DNA of 64,000 nucleotides from Mytilus californianus. Taxonomy: Eukaryota; Mollusca; Bivalvia; Mytilida; Mytilidae. The notes under the pieces were generated by a model. That model did not search any database. It saw only the letters and a program-made list of their open reading frames with translations, and was not told the origin of the DNA. Made by a program: the position numbers and the translations under genes. Positions 47,881-58,434 of the stretch are shown piece after piece. The stretch spans positions 3,348,001 through 3,412,000 of the forward strand of contig NW_026262659.1 in the NCBI RefSeq assembly GCF_021869535.1, read 5' to 3'. Within the stretch, counting starts at the first letter, position 1. Each line of letters begins with the position of its first letter.

Positions 47881-48420
47881 GCACACCTTACAATTGTTAC
47901 ATCCGCCAAATATAATTTACCTGTTGCTTAAAGCATATGATAAACTGACAAAACAATGCAAACTTTTCATTGACCAATGAACCATGAAAATGAGGTCAAG
48001 GTCATATAAAACATGCCAGACAGACATGTGCATCTTGCAATCATTCCATTCACCAAATATAGGGGCCTTATTGCTAAAAGTATCCGAAAAAAAGACCAAA
48101 CCACAAAATCTAAACATTGTCCAATGTACTATGAAAATAAAGTCAAGGTAAGATGAAACTTCTCAGTCAGACATATGCACCTTACAATCATTCCATACAC
48201 CAAATATCATGAATATAGTTGACCTATTGCTAATTTGAAAATAAGAAAATAGAAAAACTGACCAAAAAACAAAAAGATAACATTGAGCAATGAACCATAA
48301 AAATGAGGTCAAGGTCGAATTAAACATGCCAGACTAACATACATCCTTAAAAATTTTCATACACCAAATATACTTGACATGTTGCATACAGTATTAGAAA
48401 AACTGGACATTTTTACCTCG
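47881..48420 (+). repeat. fragment of the 147-bp-repeat element
   Basis: ATGAAAATGAGGTCAAGGTC at 47985, its variants at 48130 and 48298, and CATACACCAAATAT words match the core of 45478-46562. Neither terminal arm is present. Confidence 0.75.
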
Positions 48421-48899
48421 GAATAGTGATGTCATGGACTAGGAAAATTAGTCTGGGGACATAAATTACTGACATCGGACTATATATATATACTAGTACC
48501 ATGAGTACATGTAAATTCTGTATCCATGGACTTTTAATACTAGTTATATTTGTCTGACCAGACAATTTTCATGATTTTTACAAGGACTAATTTATCTCTT
48601 ACACTAGTTCTCAGAGAGGCATGTCACCTTACCTTGACACATTATTCTGACTCTGAACAGACCAGTATTTGCTCTTACTCCTTAATAATACTGTGTGCTT
48701 AGGGGAGAAGCAGCAAATACCAACTTTAAAGTCTTTGGTTTTACCAGGTTGGGTTTCAAAATAAACAACCTTCTGCACTTGAGGTGAACACGCTACCACG
48801 AGACCAGGCAGTATAATATAAGGAGTTTACCCAAGATTTAAAATGGACAGTAGATTTTTTTTCAACATTCTGAACATTTCTACCCTTGTCAGATATTGT

Positions 48900-49055
48900 C
48901 TATCTATTTTGGCCTATTGTAGCTTATTACGCAGTTTGGCTTTTTAGCCCATTGTTGAAATCTGTACGGTGACCTATATAGTTGTTAAATTCTACGTCTT
49001 TAGTTTCTGTTGAAGAGCCGTAACATTGGCAATGATACCATATTTGTATATATTT
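48900..49055 (+). repeat. interspersed repeat R1, 3' part
   Basis: GGCCTATTGTAGCTTATTAC, GTACGGTGACCTATATAG and GGCAATGATACCATATTTG follow R1 with moderate divergence. Confidence 0.7.
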
Positions 49056-49221
49056 TTGTCATGTAGGTGTAAGGAGACAACCTTTTGATTTTCTGGTGGG
49101 ATAAAAAAGGGGAGACAGATTTTTTATCACCTGGCCTGGTTAGTTTTTCAGGGTTCGTAAGAATAGAAAACCCGGCAAATTGTAACAAACCCCTGTGGTA
49201 CGACCATATTTGCCAAAAGAT

Positions 49222-49373
49222 TAGTCCAAATAATAATGACGTCTTGCAAGGCTATTTTAACTTTTTTCTGGGCACGTAATAGTCAAAGTTGTGACTGAGT
49301 GCGGAAATATGCAGATAGATAGATAAAAAAAAAATTAAAATAGCCTTGCAAGACGTCATAATTATTTGGACTA
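49222..49373. mobile_element. 152-bp MITE with 9-bp target duplication
   Basis: Inverted ends of about 45 bp start TAGTCCAAATAATAATGACG and end with the complement. CCAAAAGAT occurs directly before (49213-49221) and after (49374-49382). A 9-bp duplication with long inverted ends is typical of Mutator-like MITEs. The small interior contains GATAGATAGATA. Confidence 0.9.
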
Positions 49374-49805
49374 CCAAAAGATGTAACCTATTAAAGTCTT
49401 ACTTGTTTGGGGAAGAGGTGATTAACCGAACCAGTATTCAATCTAAATCAGTGAACTGAATTATTGTCTTTTGCAGTAGTCCAAGTCGACATCTGTAACT
49501 AATCATGCAAATTGATAGTCAACAGTATACCTTTTTCAGAATGTCAGCTTACAACAAAGAATCATTGGTGATAGGGGAGTGTAACCGATAAATTGATCCT
49601 GAATCAGATAAGATTTTCCCAGTAACGGAGAACCCCTTTCTTTCAGTGAATATAAATAGTGACGGGGGTCTCACAAATAAATATAAATCTGAATTACAGG
49701 AACATCGATTAGCAAAGTAAACTTACATATTAATCTCGAAGTTATTTACGGTAAAGACAGACTGTGCTCCTGAATTAAGGTATTATACATTTGTGTATTT
49801 TACTC

Positions 49806-49834
49806 GGGGGGGGGGGGGGGGGGGGGGGGGGGGG
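49806..49834 (+). repeat. 29-bp poly-G tract
   Basis: 29 consecutive G residues; gives poly-Gly in the ORF that spans it, which has no other domain. Confidence 0.98.
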
Positions 49835-50301
49835 TCATTTCCTATATACAAGGTGATAGGACGTGCCGCTAGAATAGGTCATTTTTTCCAGCTTGAAAAT
49901 ATGGGAATAGGTGGGGAAAACTATCAGAAATATATGATAAGGTCGATAAAGTTCCAATTACTTGTATATGAAAAGCCCTGTCATTTTTTCACAGCCAAAA
50001 GTCTCGCCGTAAATAAACATTATACATTGAATCTTAGCCTTAAAATATTCCACGTTTCCAACACACTCCACGAAACCCAATCAATATGGGAAAAGGTTAC
50101 AATTTTACCCACGCAATATATGAAAAGGTATACATTTTTAAGATCTAAATTATATGAAAAGGGTGGGGTAACAGAACCCAAGCGACACCCCCTATCAATT
50201 AAGAATTGAAGTGCCCCCCCCCCCTCCCCCGAGGTATTTTACTGCTACAAGATATTTGATTTCACGCACCCGTTGCTGAGCAGAGAACCATACTTTCAAG
50301 C

Positions 50302-50342
50302 CAGGGACAGTCTATACTAACAGTTAGTATAGAGAGTCCCTG
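50302..50342. repeat. 41-bp hairpin CAGGGAC...GTCCCTG
   Basis: CAGGGACAGTCTATACTAAC is followed at once by its near-perfect complement. No flanking duplication is visible. CAGGG ends recall hAT-type MITEs, but it may be a tiny remnant. Confidence 0.7.
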
Positions 50343-50577
50343 TAAAAAGGCAGGCAAATCCTAACAGTACTGTAACTTAATGATACATGTATGTCAAGTT
50401 ACAGCACCTCACCCAGCACAGTTAGCACACTGGTGTGTGTCAATCTTATAATATAAAACTGCGTAGGTTCATATCATTTGATTCAACGTTTTTTCGGATA
50501 ATTTTTAGGACCGTTGTCAACATGGTCAAATCAGACCTGCCACTTTGCAACCTGACCTGCAAAAATATAATTCGACT

Positions 50578-51550
50578 AAAACAATGCCAGTCATAATTGC
50601 TTTTTGAGACTGGGCGACTGAAAAAGTTTTAAAATGTGACCTTGTGACCCTACTTGGAATTCTCCATTCATCGGCGTGTGTCGGTGTGGCTAAAAAGGGG
50701 GCGTTGTTTTTTTTCTTGGGACAAAAAATTATTTCTATCTTTATTAAAAAAAAATCAAGACCAATCATAAACTTTTTTTTCAAAACTCAGTGTCGTATTT
50801 TATTGTTTTCCCAAAATTTTTTAATAAAAGCTTAAAATGTTTGTTTCACTTCCCTCTGACTTCCCTCCTGATTTTTTTTCTTAAGAAATTATAGAATCAG
50901 TAAATGGATATATATAAATATATGTCTGTGGTCACCGTAATGCATTTAGGAAAGAATTTTCCAGCATGCATCATCAAATAATTCATGTGTATTTGTGACA
51001 TCAACATAACTGAAACATTATATTATATCCCAGTAATTATGTAAATCATTTTGATTTACAATTATATATGTCTGGTACTTATGCATGTATATATCTCACA
51101 GGCACTTGTCTCAGAAAAAAAAAATCCTCTATACTTTAATAAAGGTATATAAGAAATAAAATTCTGAGTGCCTGTGATATATCTGTAAGTCCCAGAATAA
51201 TAAATATAATTGTATCTTAATCTTTGGAAAAATCCGATTATTAAATTGTTAAATTCTTTAACTTCATAATTATGTCAAAGTATACTTTTATAAGTTTTAA
51301 ATTTTAAAGTTAAAATGAATATTCCGTTTTGATCTGAGGAAAAACTTTTTAAACTGTAATGACATGGTCAGTAAACTGACTTGTTGCATGGCTGATTACA
51401 GGTAATTAAAGCATGCAGTAATTTTCCATTACGACAGTGCGTGTACCCTGGGTTGTGTATAACGTATTAGAAATACCATAGTTTTCTAGAGAACATCCTG
51501 TCTATGTGTAATTCAGATTGATGACATTACACAAAATTTCTTTCGTTAAA
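50578..51550 (+). repeat. non-coding paralog of 40860-41640
   Basis: Collinear with the segment at 40860-41640 but diverged, and interrupted at 51097-51176 by a MITE that the other copy lacks. The order of shared words is kept (GTGTGGCTAAAAAGGGG, GCATGGCTGATTACAG, GAGAACATCCTGTCTATGTG). Confidence 0.7.
51097..51176. mobile_element. 80-bp MITE with 8-bp target duplication
   Basis: Ends CACAGGCACTTGTCTCAGAA and the matching complement ending GTGCCTGTG. ATATATCT flanks it on both sides (51089-51096 and 51177-51184). Same family as 51795-51887. Confidence 0.9.
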
Positions 51551-51794
51551 TGTAGTTAAGTATCTGTGTCCATTTCCTATTGTTACACTACAAATTTTTC
51601 GAAGAAAAAATGTTAAAATTTAAAAAAAAAAATCATTTATATAAAATAAAGAAGAAAAAAAGTAGCAAATAAACTTATGTAACTACGCATTGAGTAAACA
51701 TAATTTCACTTTACATGTACAAACCCTTGAGAAAACGTGTATATAGATGTGTTTAAAAAGGCCAATTCCCAGTGGATTTATTTCACACTAGGAC

Positions 51795-51887
51795 CACAGG
51801 CACTCGTCTCAGAATTTTGTTTCCTATATACCTTAATATAACATTAAAAGTATATAGGAAAAAAAAATTCTGAGACAAGTGCCTGTG
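51795..51887. mobile_element. 93-bp MITE with 8-bp target duplication
   Basis: Ends CACAGGCACTCGTCTCAGAA and its complement. ACTAGGAC flanks it perfectly (51787-51794 and 51888-51895). The inner arms (TATATACCTTAATATA region) pair almost throughout, so the whole element folds as a hairpin. Eight-base duplications fit hAT-type or Merlin-type transposases. Confidence 0.92.
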
Positions 51888-52281
51888 ACTAGGACCTAAG
51901 ATAACTAGAACTAAGTTCATTGGAAAGTCTTTTTGTCTGATACATGTATACCTATAGATAATGTACATAATTAAAAACAGCTTCAAATATATGCCTATAA
52001 ATTAACGGTAATTTAATTTTTGATCTTATAGTTTTGGTTTTGATAAAATCAAACCAACATTAAAGAAGTTATTTGGGATACGTCATGCATGACCGATGAT
52101 CATATTCAATACCAATCATCATTTTGACAGAGACATATAATACATATACTGTATTATGTCCCCCTGGACTGTATGGACATGTCTGTTTGGCATCTCTTAA
52201 AAAATGATATTTAAGATGTCTTCAGGAGTGGTTGGTTGCTCTAATATGAACAGTGTATGGTAAACTTATTTAACAGACCTA

Positions 52282-53463
52282 ATGGAACATAAAAGAAGGG
52301 TAACAAAGCCGCAACCAAAAAGAAAACGTGTTCAAAGTAAAACTGATTGTGGTGCGTTTGATTCCTCCGCCATTTTTAATATGTCACAAACAATAACAAA
52401 CTCATCTGGTGGTAATGTGATGCCAACGGTCAATTTTGTATCATCACAGGATGCAAATCCATTTAGTATTATGTCTCAGCATTATCCTTTACAGCATGCA
52501 TCGCATACCGGAATGACCGGAATGAATTTGTACCCCCCTCCTCCTAGATCGTTCAGCAGTCCACCCCCATGGATGTCCGACCTGATAAATAAAATTGACA
52601 ATCTTAATTTGAGAATGAATTCCGTTGATGAAATAAAGTCATCAGTTATAAGCATTGACTCTAAGTTAACAAAAATGGGAACAATTGTTGATGGTCTTGT
52701 GAAACGAGTTGAGGACGTTGAAAATAGCCAGCAGTTTATATCTGCAGGGTTCGAACAAAATAAATCTGACATGGCTGTCATTGCCGATGATATAACTTCA
52801 TTGCGTGTTGTTAACAGGAGTATGGTTGATCAGCTTGAACAACTACAATGTGAAAACTTGAGGGACAATTTGATGTTTTTTGGTATCGAGGAGGAGGAGG
52901 GCGAAGACTGTATTGATAGCATTAGAAGCATATGTGCTTTATCTCTGGAAATTCGAGAACCAATCGAAATAGCATCTGCCTTTAGGATGGGAAAGAAATT
53001 CGTGAGCAAGTCTACTCGGAATGTGCGTAAGCCGCGCCCCATAATTGTCAAATTTATAAAACGTCAACAAAGGGACACTGTACGTCAAAACTCTCGAAAA
53101 CTAAAAGAGTCAACCATTTCAATTTCTGAACACTTTCCGAAAGCTATATATGAAAAACGTAAACTATTATTTCCTGTGTATAAAAAAGCAAAGGAGGCAG
53201 GTAAACGAGTTTCGTTTAATAAAGACAAACTTTTTATTGATGGTGTGCAGACTGTGGTTAAATCAAACGAGCTAGTCAAAATTACACGTCGTGATCAGTC
53301 AGGTGATAGAATGTCGGATACATCGTCGGGTCCAGGGTTTTCAGTGGCCGAAAAAACACCGAGCGTTTCAGGTATAAAACCTAGTAAATCTTCAGTGAGT
53401 GATGGCTCGTCTAGTGGATCCCGCTTTGAAGTGTTAGCAGATATGCACACAGGTCCAGACTAG
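52282..53463 (+). CDS. LINE ORF1 protein, L1-type RNA-binding chaperone
   Basis: The 393-residue protein should bind element RNA and form the ribonucleoprotein needed for retrotransposition. Order seen: basic N-terminus (PKRKRV at 12-17, possible nuclear signal), a low-complexity Pro/Ser stretch to about 100, a coiled coil at about 101-195 (LINKIDNLNLRMNSVDEIKS onward), an RRM-like domain from ENLRDNLMFFGI (191-202) to PIIVKFIKRQQRD, and a C-terminal domain with ISEHFPKAIYEKRKLLFPVY (281-300) and FNKDKLFIDG. This is the L1 ORF1 (transposase_22-like) plan. A Ser-rich tail follows. It ends in a single TAG in frame with ORF2. Confidence 0.9.
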   Translation: MEHKRRVTKPQPKRKRVQSKTDCGAFDSSAIFNMSQTITNSSGGNVMPTVNFVSSQDANPFSIMSQHYPLQHASHTGMTGMNLYPPPPRSFSSPPPWMSDLINKIDNLNLRMNSVDEIKSSVISIDSKLTKMGTIVDGLVKRVEDVENSQQFISAGFEQNKSDMAVIADDITSLRVVNRSMVDQLEQLQCENLRDNLMFFGIEEEEGEDCIDSIRSICALSLEIREPIEIASAFRMGKKFVSKSTRNVRKPRPIIVKFIKRQQRDTVRQNSRKLKESTISISEHFPKAIYEKRKLLFPVYKKAKEAGKRVSFNKDKLFIDGVQTVVKSNELVKITRRDQSGDRMSDTSSGPGFSVAEKTPSVSGIKPSKSSVSDGSSSGSRFEVLADMHTGPD

Positions 53464-56400
53464 GACACATCGAGAAGCATCTCCTTTATTAACTTTTTGT
53501 ATTGGAACATTAATGGTGGTTTACATGATAAACTTAATGAGCCAAATTTTTTATCTTACATTAAAACATATGATATTGCTATTTTGTCTGAGTGTTGGAT
53601 CGATAAGTCATTTGATGATATTGTAGATGGTTATATTTGTAAGCCAGTCCCATTACTAAAAAGTAAATATAAACAAGGCGGTGGACTATATTTGTTAATA
53701 AAAAACTGTTTTGCAAAGTATGTTGAAGTTGTTGATATTCAGAACGATACAATTATATGGCTCAAGTTGTCAAAGGATATATCAACTTGTGGGTTTGATT
53801 ATTTTATTGGATGTGTATATTTGCCTCCTGCCTATTCAAATTATTATAAAATGTATAATTGTGATTTATTCTATGATTTGTTAAATTCTGTTGAAAAATA
53901 TTCATCAGAAACGTCAAGAGTATTTTTACTAGGTGATATGAACGCAAGAACTGCTATAGTTAATGATTTTATAATAAATGACAATGTATGTGGCCCAATT
54001 TTTGATAGTTTCAACCATATTTTTGGGTATTTAAGTGACACAAATCTACCAGTAAGAAGAAATCCAGATCAAAGTACTAATGAGTTCGGGTTAAAATTGT
54101 TAAATCTGTGTAGAAGCACTGGTCTACGTATTTTGAACGGTCGGCATAAGGATGGCTTAGCTAATGACTATACATTTTGTGGTTCCCGGGGAATGAGTGT
54201 TGTGGACTACTTATTGGCTCCATATGACTTTTTACACATTATAGACCAGTTTATTGTTTGTAACTTCACTTCTTTTAGTGACCACGCGCCTTTACATGTT
54301 CGCTTGCGGTGCATATTGCACGATTCACAAGAGCCCGAGCGTAATAGTGATACGTCAAACAACTCATATAATAGTTACCGATGGAAGGAAGAGCTAAAAG
54401 ATCAGTGTTATGAGTCTTTAACTTTAAACAGTGGTTCACTTAGCCAGATAGTATTTTCTGATATTGAAAAATCCCAAGATGGTATTGACAATTATGTTGA
54501 ATCGTTTACTTCCAATTTGATGGGCATTATTTCACCATTCTTTTGTAACTCACATAATTCAAATAATACTTGTGACCGTACCCGTAGTAAGACGACCCGA
54601 TATAAAGATGACAAACCATGGTTTAACTACGAGTGCAAAAGACTTCGATCTATCTATATTAGTTCTTTGTATACATTTAATAGAGACAAAAATGTTGAAA
54701 ATCATCAAATATTAATTATGTCTAAAAGACAATACAAGCGTTTAGAAAATAAACTAAAACGAAAATATAAGCGTCAAGAGGGTGATATGATAGCTACATT
54801 GCGTAAAAGCGACCCAAAGAAATATTATAAACTGTTTCAAAAGAAGAGAGCCAAAACTTCTGATGTGTCACTTTCAGAATTCTTCGAACATTTTAGAAAT
54901 TTGGTCACAAATGATGGTATTAATGTGACAGTCGATACTCCAGAGACCGTTTCCGACACAACATATGATGAACTTGATCAAACTATTACACAAGATGAAA
55001 TTTTGAAGTGTATTTCTAATCTTAAACGTGGTAAAAGTCATGGTATTGATGGTACATTTAACGAGTTATTCATTGAATTTAAGGATATTCTGCTACCATT
55101 CCTGGAGGAAATATTCAATAAGATATTAGCATCAGGACATTTTCCGAAATCTTGGGCACTCGCAGTGTTAATTCCTGTTTTTAAAAAAGGCGACTCGTCC
55201 GATCCAGCGAACTATCGTGGAATCAGTTTAGTCAGTAATTTAGCGAAACTGTTTACATCTATTATAAATTCAAGACTAATAAAATGGTCTGAGAATAATG
55301 ATATTATTACAGATGCGCAATTTGGATTTCGCCCGGGTAGCAGCACTGTTGATGCAATTTATTCTTTGTTGACACTCGTTCAGAAAGCACTTTTCAAGAA
55401 AAAACGTTTGTATTGCTGTTTCGTTGACTACAAACAGGCATTTGACTCCGTTACCAGACTTAACTTATGGTTGAAACTATCAAGAGTTGGTATAACAGGC
55501 AAATTACTGTCTGTTTTAAAATCAATGTATTCTACAGTAAAAGTATGTGTGAAAGTTGATGGTTTTTATTCTGAGCAGTTTACAAGTTCAGTTGGTCTTA
55601 TGCAAGGGGAAGTTCTTTCTCCTATACTATTTTCGTTATATGTAAATGACTTTGAAATGGAATTTCTACGTAATAGTAATATACCATATGAAGTGCAAGA
55701 CTTGTCATTGTTTTTACTTATGTATGCTGATGATATGATTTTATTTTCTGATTCAGTTATTGGCTTGCAAGATATGTTAGACACATTATTATTATATACT
55801 TGTAAATGGGGTTTGACTGTAAATATTGCCAAAACAAAAATTATGGTATTTAGAAACGGAGGTTTTGTAAAAGACGAAGAAATTTGGTATTATGATGGCA
55901 ATACTATTGACATAGTGGATGAATTTTGTTACCTTGGTGTACTGTTAAATTTTAACGGTAAATTTGTTAAAGCTCAAAAACATTTAGCTGAGCAAAGTAG
56001 AAAAGCTGTTTTTGGTTTAAAGTCGAAGGTTTCGTCATTGTATTTGAATGTTTTTACATATTTGAATTTATTTGATACTTACATTAGCAGTATTTTATGT
56101 TATGGTTGTGAAATATGGGGCTTTCATAAAGCTCCAAATATTGAAAAAATACAACTTGATTTTTGCAAAAACATATTAGGTGTCAAACAATGTACAACAA
56201 ATGTTATGGTTTATTTTGAATTGGGTAGATATCCTTTGATATATTTTAGAATGTGCAAAATAGTGAAGTACTGGTTAAAATTGTTATCCACAAGCAACTG
56301 TATTCTTAAAAACTGCTACAGGGAACAACTGTATAATTTCTGTAATATTAGAAGCAGTTGGATTTATCAACTACAACAATTATTATTTAACTTAGGTTTA

Positions 56401-56916
56401 AATGAGATCTGGTATAACCAAGACAATTTGATTATTGATACAAATTTATTATTATTTGTAAAAACAAGGATATATGATCAAGCAAAACAGACTTTGAATG
56501 ATCAACTGAACGTTTCATCTAAGTGTTATTTATATAAATATATTGTCAATAATGTATGTTTACAGAATTATCTAACCAAACATATGAATTTTAGAGTGTA
56601 TTTAACTCGCCTTAGATTGTCATCTCATAATTTGTTTGTTGAAGTAGGCCGTTATCATGGAGTAAATAGGTTAGATAGAAAGTGTACTCTTTGTACTTTG
56701 AATATCACTGAAGATGAATTCCATTTTGTTTTACAATGTGAATGCTATAGAGACTTAAGGAGACAGTTTATTAAACCTTATTATTATAGACGTCCATCGT
56801 CGTTCAAATTAGTGCAACTTCTCAGCACTGAAAATGTAAAAGATTTGCGTAATTTGTGTAAATTCTTGTTTAATGCATTTAATCATAGGACCAAACTGTT
56901 ATTGGTCAATACTTGA
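53464..56916 (+). CDS. LINE ORF2: endonuclease, reverse transcriptase, CCHC
   Basis: ORF2 cuts target DNA and copies the RNA at the nick. The frame opens right after the ORF1 TAG (53461-53463) in the same frame. A TTG at 53497 is the earliest near-cognate codon and the first ATG is about 117 codons beyond it. Numbering from TTG, the endonuclease shows YWNING (2-7), SECW (31-34), GDMNAR (about 148-153) and FSDHAPLHV (about 263). The RT has PVFKKGD, GISLVSNLAK, CCFVDYKQAFDS (motif A, about 646), GLMQGEVLSP and YADD (about 743-746). CTLC...H...C (about 1064-1082) is the CX2CX9HX4C motif common in LINEs. The first endonuclease strand (FINFLYWNING) begins before the TTG, so a TTG start would clip it. 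Length about 1,150 codons, no internal stop. Confidence 0.9.
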   Translation, partial: DTSRSISFINFLYWNINGGLHDKLNEPNFLSYIKTYDIAILSECWIDKSFDDIVDGYICKPVPLLKSKYKQGGGLYLLIKNCFAKYVEVVDIQNDTIIWLKLSKDISTCGFDYFIGCVYLPPAYSNYYKMYNCDLFYDLLNSVEKYSSETSRVFLLGDMNARTAIVNDFIINDNVCGPIFDSFNHIFGYLSDTNLPVRRNPDQSTNEFGLKLLNLCRSTGLRILNGRHKDGLANDYTFCGSRGMSVVDYLLAPYDFLHIIDQFIVCNFTSFSDHAPLHVRLRCILHDSQEPERNSDTSNNSYNSYRWKEELKDQCYESLTLNSGSLSQIVFSDIEKSQDGIDNYVESFTSNLMGIISPFFCNSHNSNNTCDRTRSKTTRYKDDKPWFNYECKRLRSIYISSLYTFNRDKNVENHQILIMSKRQYKRLENKLKRKYKRQEGDMIATLRKSDPKKYYKLFQKKRAKTSDVSLSEFFEHFRNLVTNDGINVTVDTPETVSDTTYDELDQTITQDEILKCISNLKRGKSHGIDGTFNELFIEFKDILLPFLEEIFNKILASGHFPKSWALAVLIPVFKKGDSSDPANYRGISLVSNLAKLFTSIINSRLIKWSENNDIITDAQFGFRPGSSTVDAIYSLLTLVQKALFKKKRLYCCFVDYKQAFDSVTRLNLWLKLSRVGITGKLLSVLKSMYSTVKVCVKVDGFYSEQFTSSVGLMQGEVLSPILFSLYVNDFEMEFLRNSNIPYEVQDLSLFLLMYADDMILFSDSVIGLQDMLDTLLLYTCKWGLTVNIAKTKIMVFRNGGFVKDEEIWYYDGNTIDIVDEFCYLGVLLNFNGKFVKAQKHLAEQSRKAVFGLKSKVSSLYLNVFTYLNLFDTYISSILCYGCEIWGFHKAPNIEKIQLDFCKNILGVKQCTTNVMVYFELGRYPLIYFRMCKIVKYWLKLLSTSNCILKNCYREQLYNFCNIRSSWIYQLQQLLFNLGLNEIWYNQDNLIIDTNLLLFVKTRIYDQAKQTLNDQLNVSSKCYLYKYIVNNVCLQNYLTKHMNFRVYLTRLRLSSHNLFVEVGRYHGVNRLDRKCTLCTLNITEDEFHFVLQCECYRDLRRQFIKPYYYRRPSSFKLVQLLSTENVKDLRNLCKFLFNAFNHRTKLLLVNT

Positions 56917-57045
56917 TATTTATTTGCTTCTCTGATGTATTATGTCATGTTGTTTTATAGAAATGTATTTGTATTTATTGAACTGATAAGCATAACGTGC
57001 TTAAAGTAATAAAGAATTGAATTATCTGTCTCTGATTTTGATTAG

Positions 57046-57951
57046 GTCGTTTGATATTTAATAATTAGGACTGATTGGTGATGGTTATAAACACATACAA
57101 GTAAACTTTGCAAACAAACACAAAAAAAAACACGTTTCCTTTGAAAAATTATAATAATACATGAATATTGTTTTTACAAAAAAAAGTTAAATAATTTTTT
57201 CGTTTTGTATGTAATAATTGAAGCCATTTAGAAATATAAGAAATCTTCACATAGTCGGAAAATTTTCAATTCAAGTTATTTCATTTGAAAACATTAAAAA
57301 ATATAGATCTTATTCGATGTAAAATGTGGCGTCCTTGGAGATCAAAAACCCCGTTTAAATAGGGTTTGTCTACTTTCGTCTAAAAGTCACGATTTAGTTT
57401 TGGGATATTTTTTTCTTTGAATAAACTTTATTTTAAAAACGTTTCAGTATTTTCTGAAACATTTTTAAAAGGAAACGGACTTGTAAACAAAATTTATTTT
57501 TGAATATTAATATTGAACAATGACTGTTAAGAAAACAATCTGCAACAGTGGTTTGGTAATTAACTGGCTTCATGCTGTCAAAAATGTCTCCTTTTTATAA
57601 GTTATCGATAAAAAAAAAAACTATTTGAAGACGAATTAATCATTTCCTCAACTAAATACCATCTATAAATAAAGTCAATTCGCCAAGAACTTTCTCTCAT
57701 ATATTTAAACAATTGTAAAATAATTAATTTAAACTTTTGTACTGCGACTTTCTGTCCGTTTACCAATACTTATTCCTTGTTAAGTTTTTTCATATCCATT
57801 TACGAATACTTATAATGTGATAATTTTTCCGGATGCTTTTTATCCTATTTTCATATCAAACAATCATGTTACCAGTAGAGCGGAGTTAAGTACAAATTAA
57901 GGAATTTAGTGCTTAAAATTTTCAACAACAAAATTTTACACTTTCATTTAC
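57046..57951. other. no gene seen
   Basis: AT-rich 3' flank of the LINE; no ORF or repeat recognised. Confidence 0.5.
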
Positions 57952-58104
57952 CTGGATTTTTTTCTTCGCTTCGAAGCCGCCACTCTGTATCAAACATAGC
58001 CAACACCTCGCATGGCGTATTCACGATGGGGAGGGATTGACAATATACAATCAAAGTTAGCAATATACAGCAAGTAAGTAATTGGGTGTTGAATGCCAGT
58101 AGAT
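57952..58104 (-). CDS. candidate exon with secretion signal, unrecognised
   Basis: On the minus strand an acceptor-like ACAAATTCAG precedes, and a donor AATCCAG|gtaaatg follows, a 153-nt open segment. It reads a hydrophobic core LLTCCILLTLIVYCQS and then a Cys-containing stretch SLPIVNTPCEVLAMFDTEW. Both ends would be phase 1. It could be a signal-peptide exon of a small secreted or neuropeptide-like protein, but the start codon would lie in an unseen upstream exon and I recognise no family. Chance cannot be excluded. Confidence 0.25.
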
Positions 58105-58434
58105 CTGAATTTGTAAATTTGTAAATTGAATTTAACCTGTTTAGAACGTGTATTGTTGAATTGTTTAATAAAATTACACACATTATCTGGGCTGATGTGC
58201 ATAAAACCACTTTAAATTCAAGGTATCAATGAAACTGGGTCTGCATTTAAGAATGACTTATCACATAGTACCAGAACCTATGTTTACAGTTAGATGATAC
58301 GAAAATATAGCTGTAGGCCTAGTTGAAAATCTTTACAAATTATTTATTCTTTTAATTTCTATTGGACTGTCTGGGTGCTTCTTATGTGTTTTAAATGTTT
58401 GCGTTTTGTATTCTATAGTAAAGTTTTATAGACT

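Larger units (their letters stand above)
52200..57045 (+). mobile_element. apparently intact LINE (non-LTR retrotransposon)
   Basis: Two long open frames without frameshift: an L1-type ORF1 and an ORF2 with apurinic-type endonuclease, reverse transcriptase and a C-terminal CCHC motif. A poly(A)-signal-like AATAAAG lies at 57009. The 5' limit is not defined; sequence from about 51896 may be 5' UTR. No terminal repeats or clear target duplication were seen. Intactness suggests recent insertion. The clade is not decided by eye. Confidence 0.85.

Noticed and set aside
49793..50209. 138-codon ORF with poly-Gly start
   Set aside because: Starts in a poly-G tract; the remainder has no domain or biased composition.
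52482..53279. Minus-strand ORFs of 64-99 codons
   Set aside because: Antisense shadows of LINE ORF1.
53497..53499. ORF2 starting with methionine here
   Set aside because: The codon is TTG, not ATG, and the frame is open back to the ORF1 stop.
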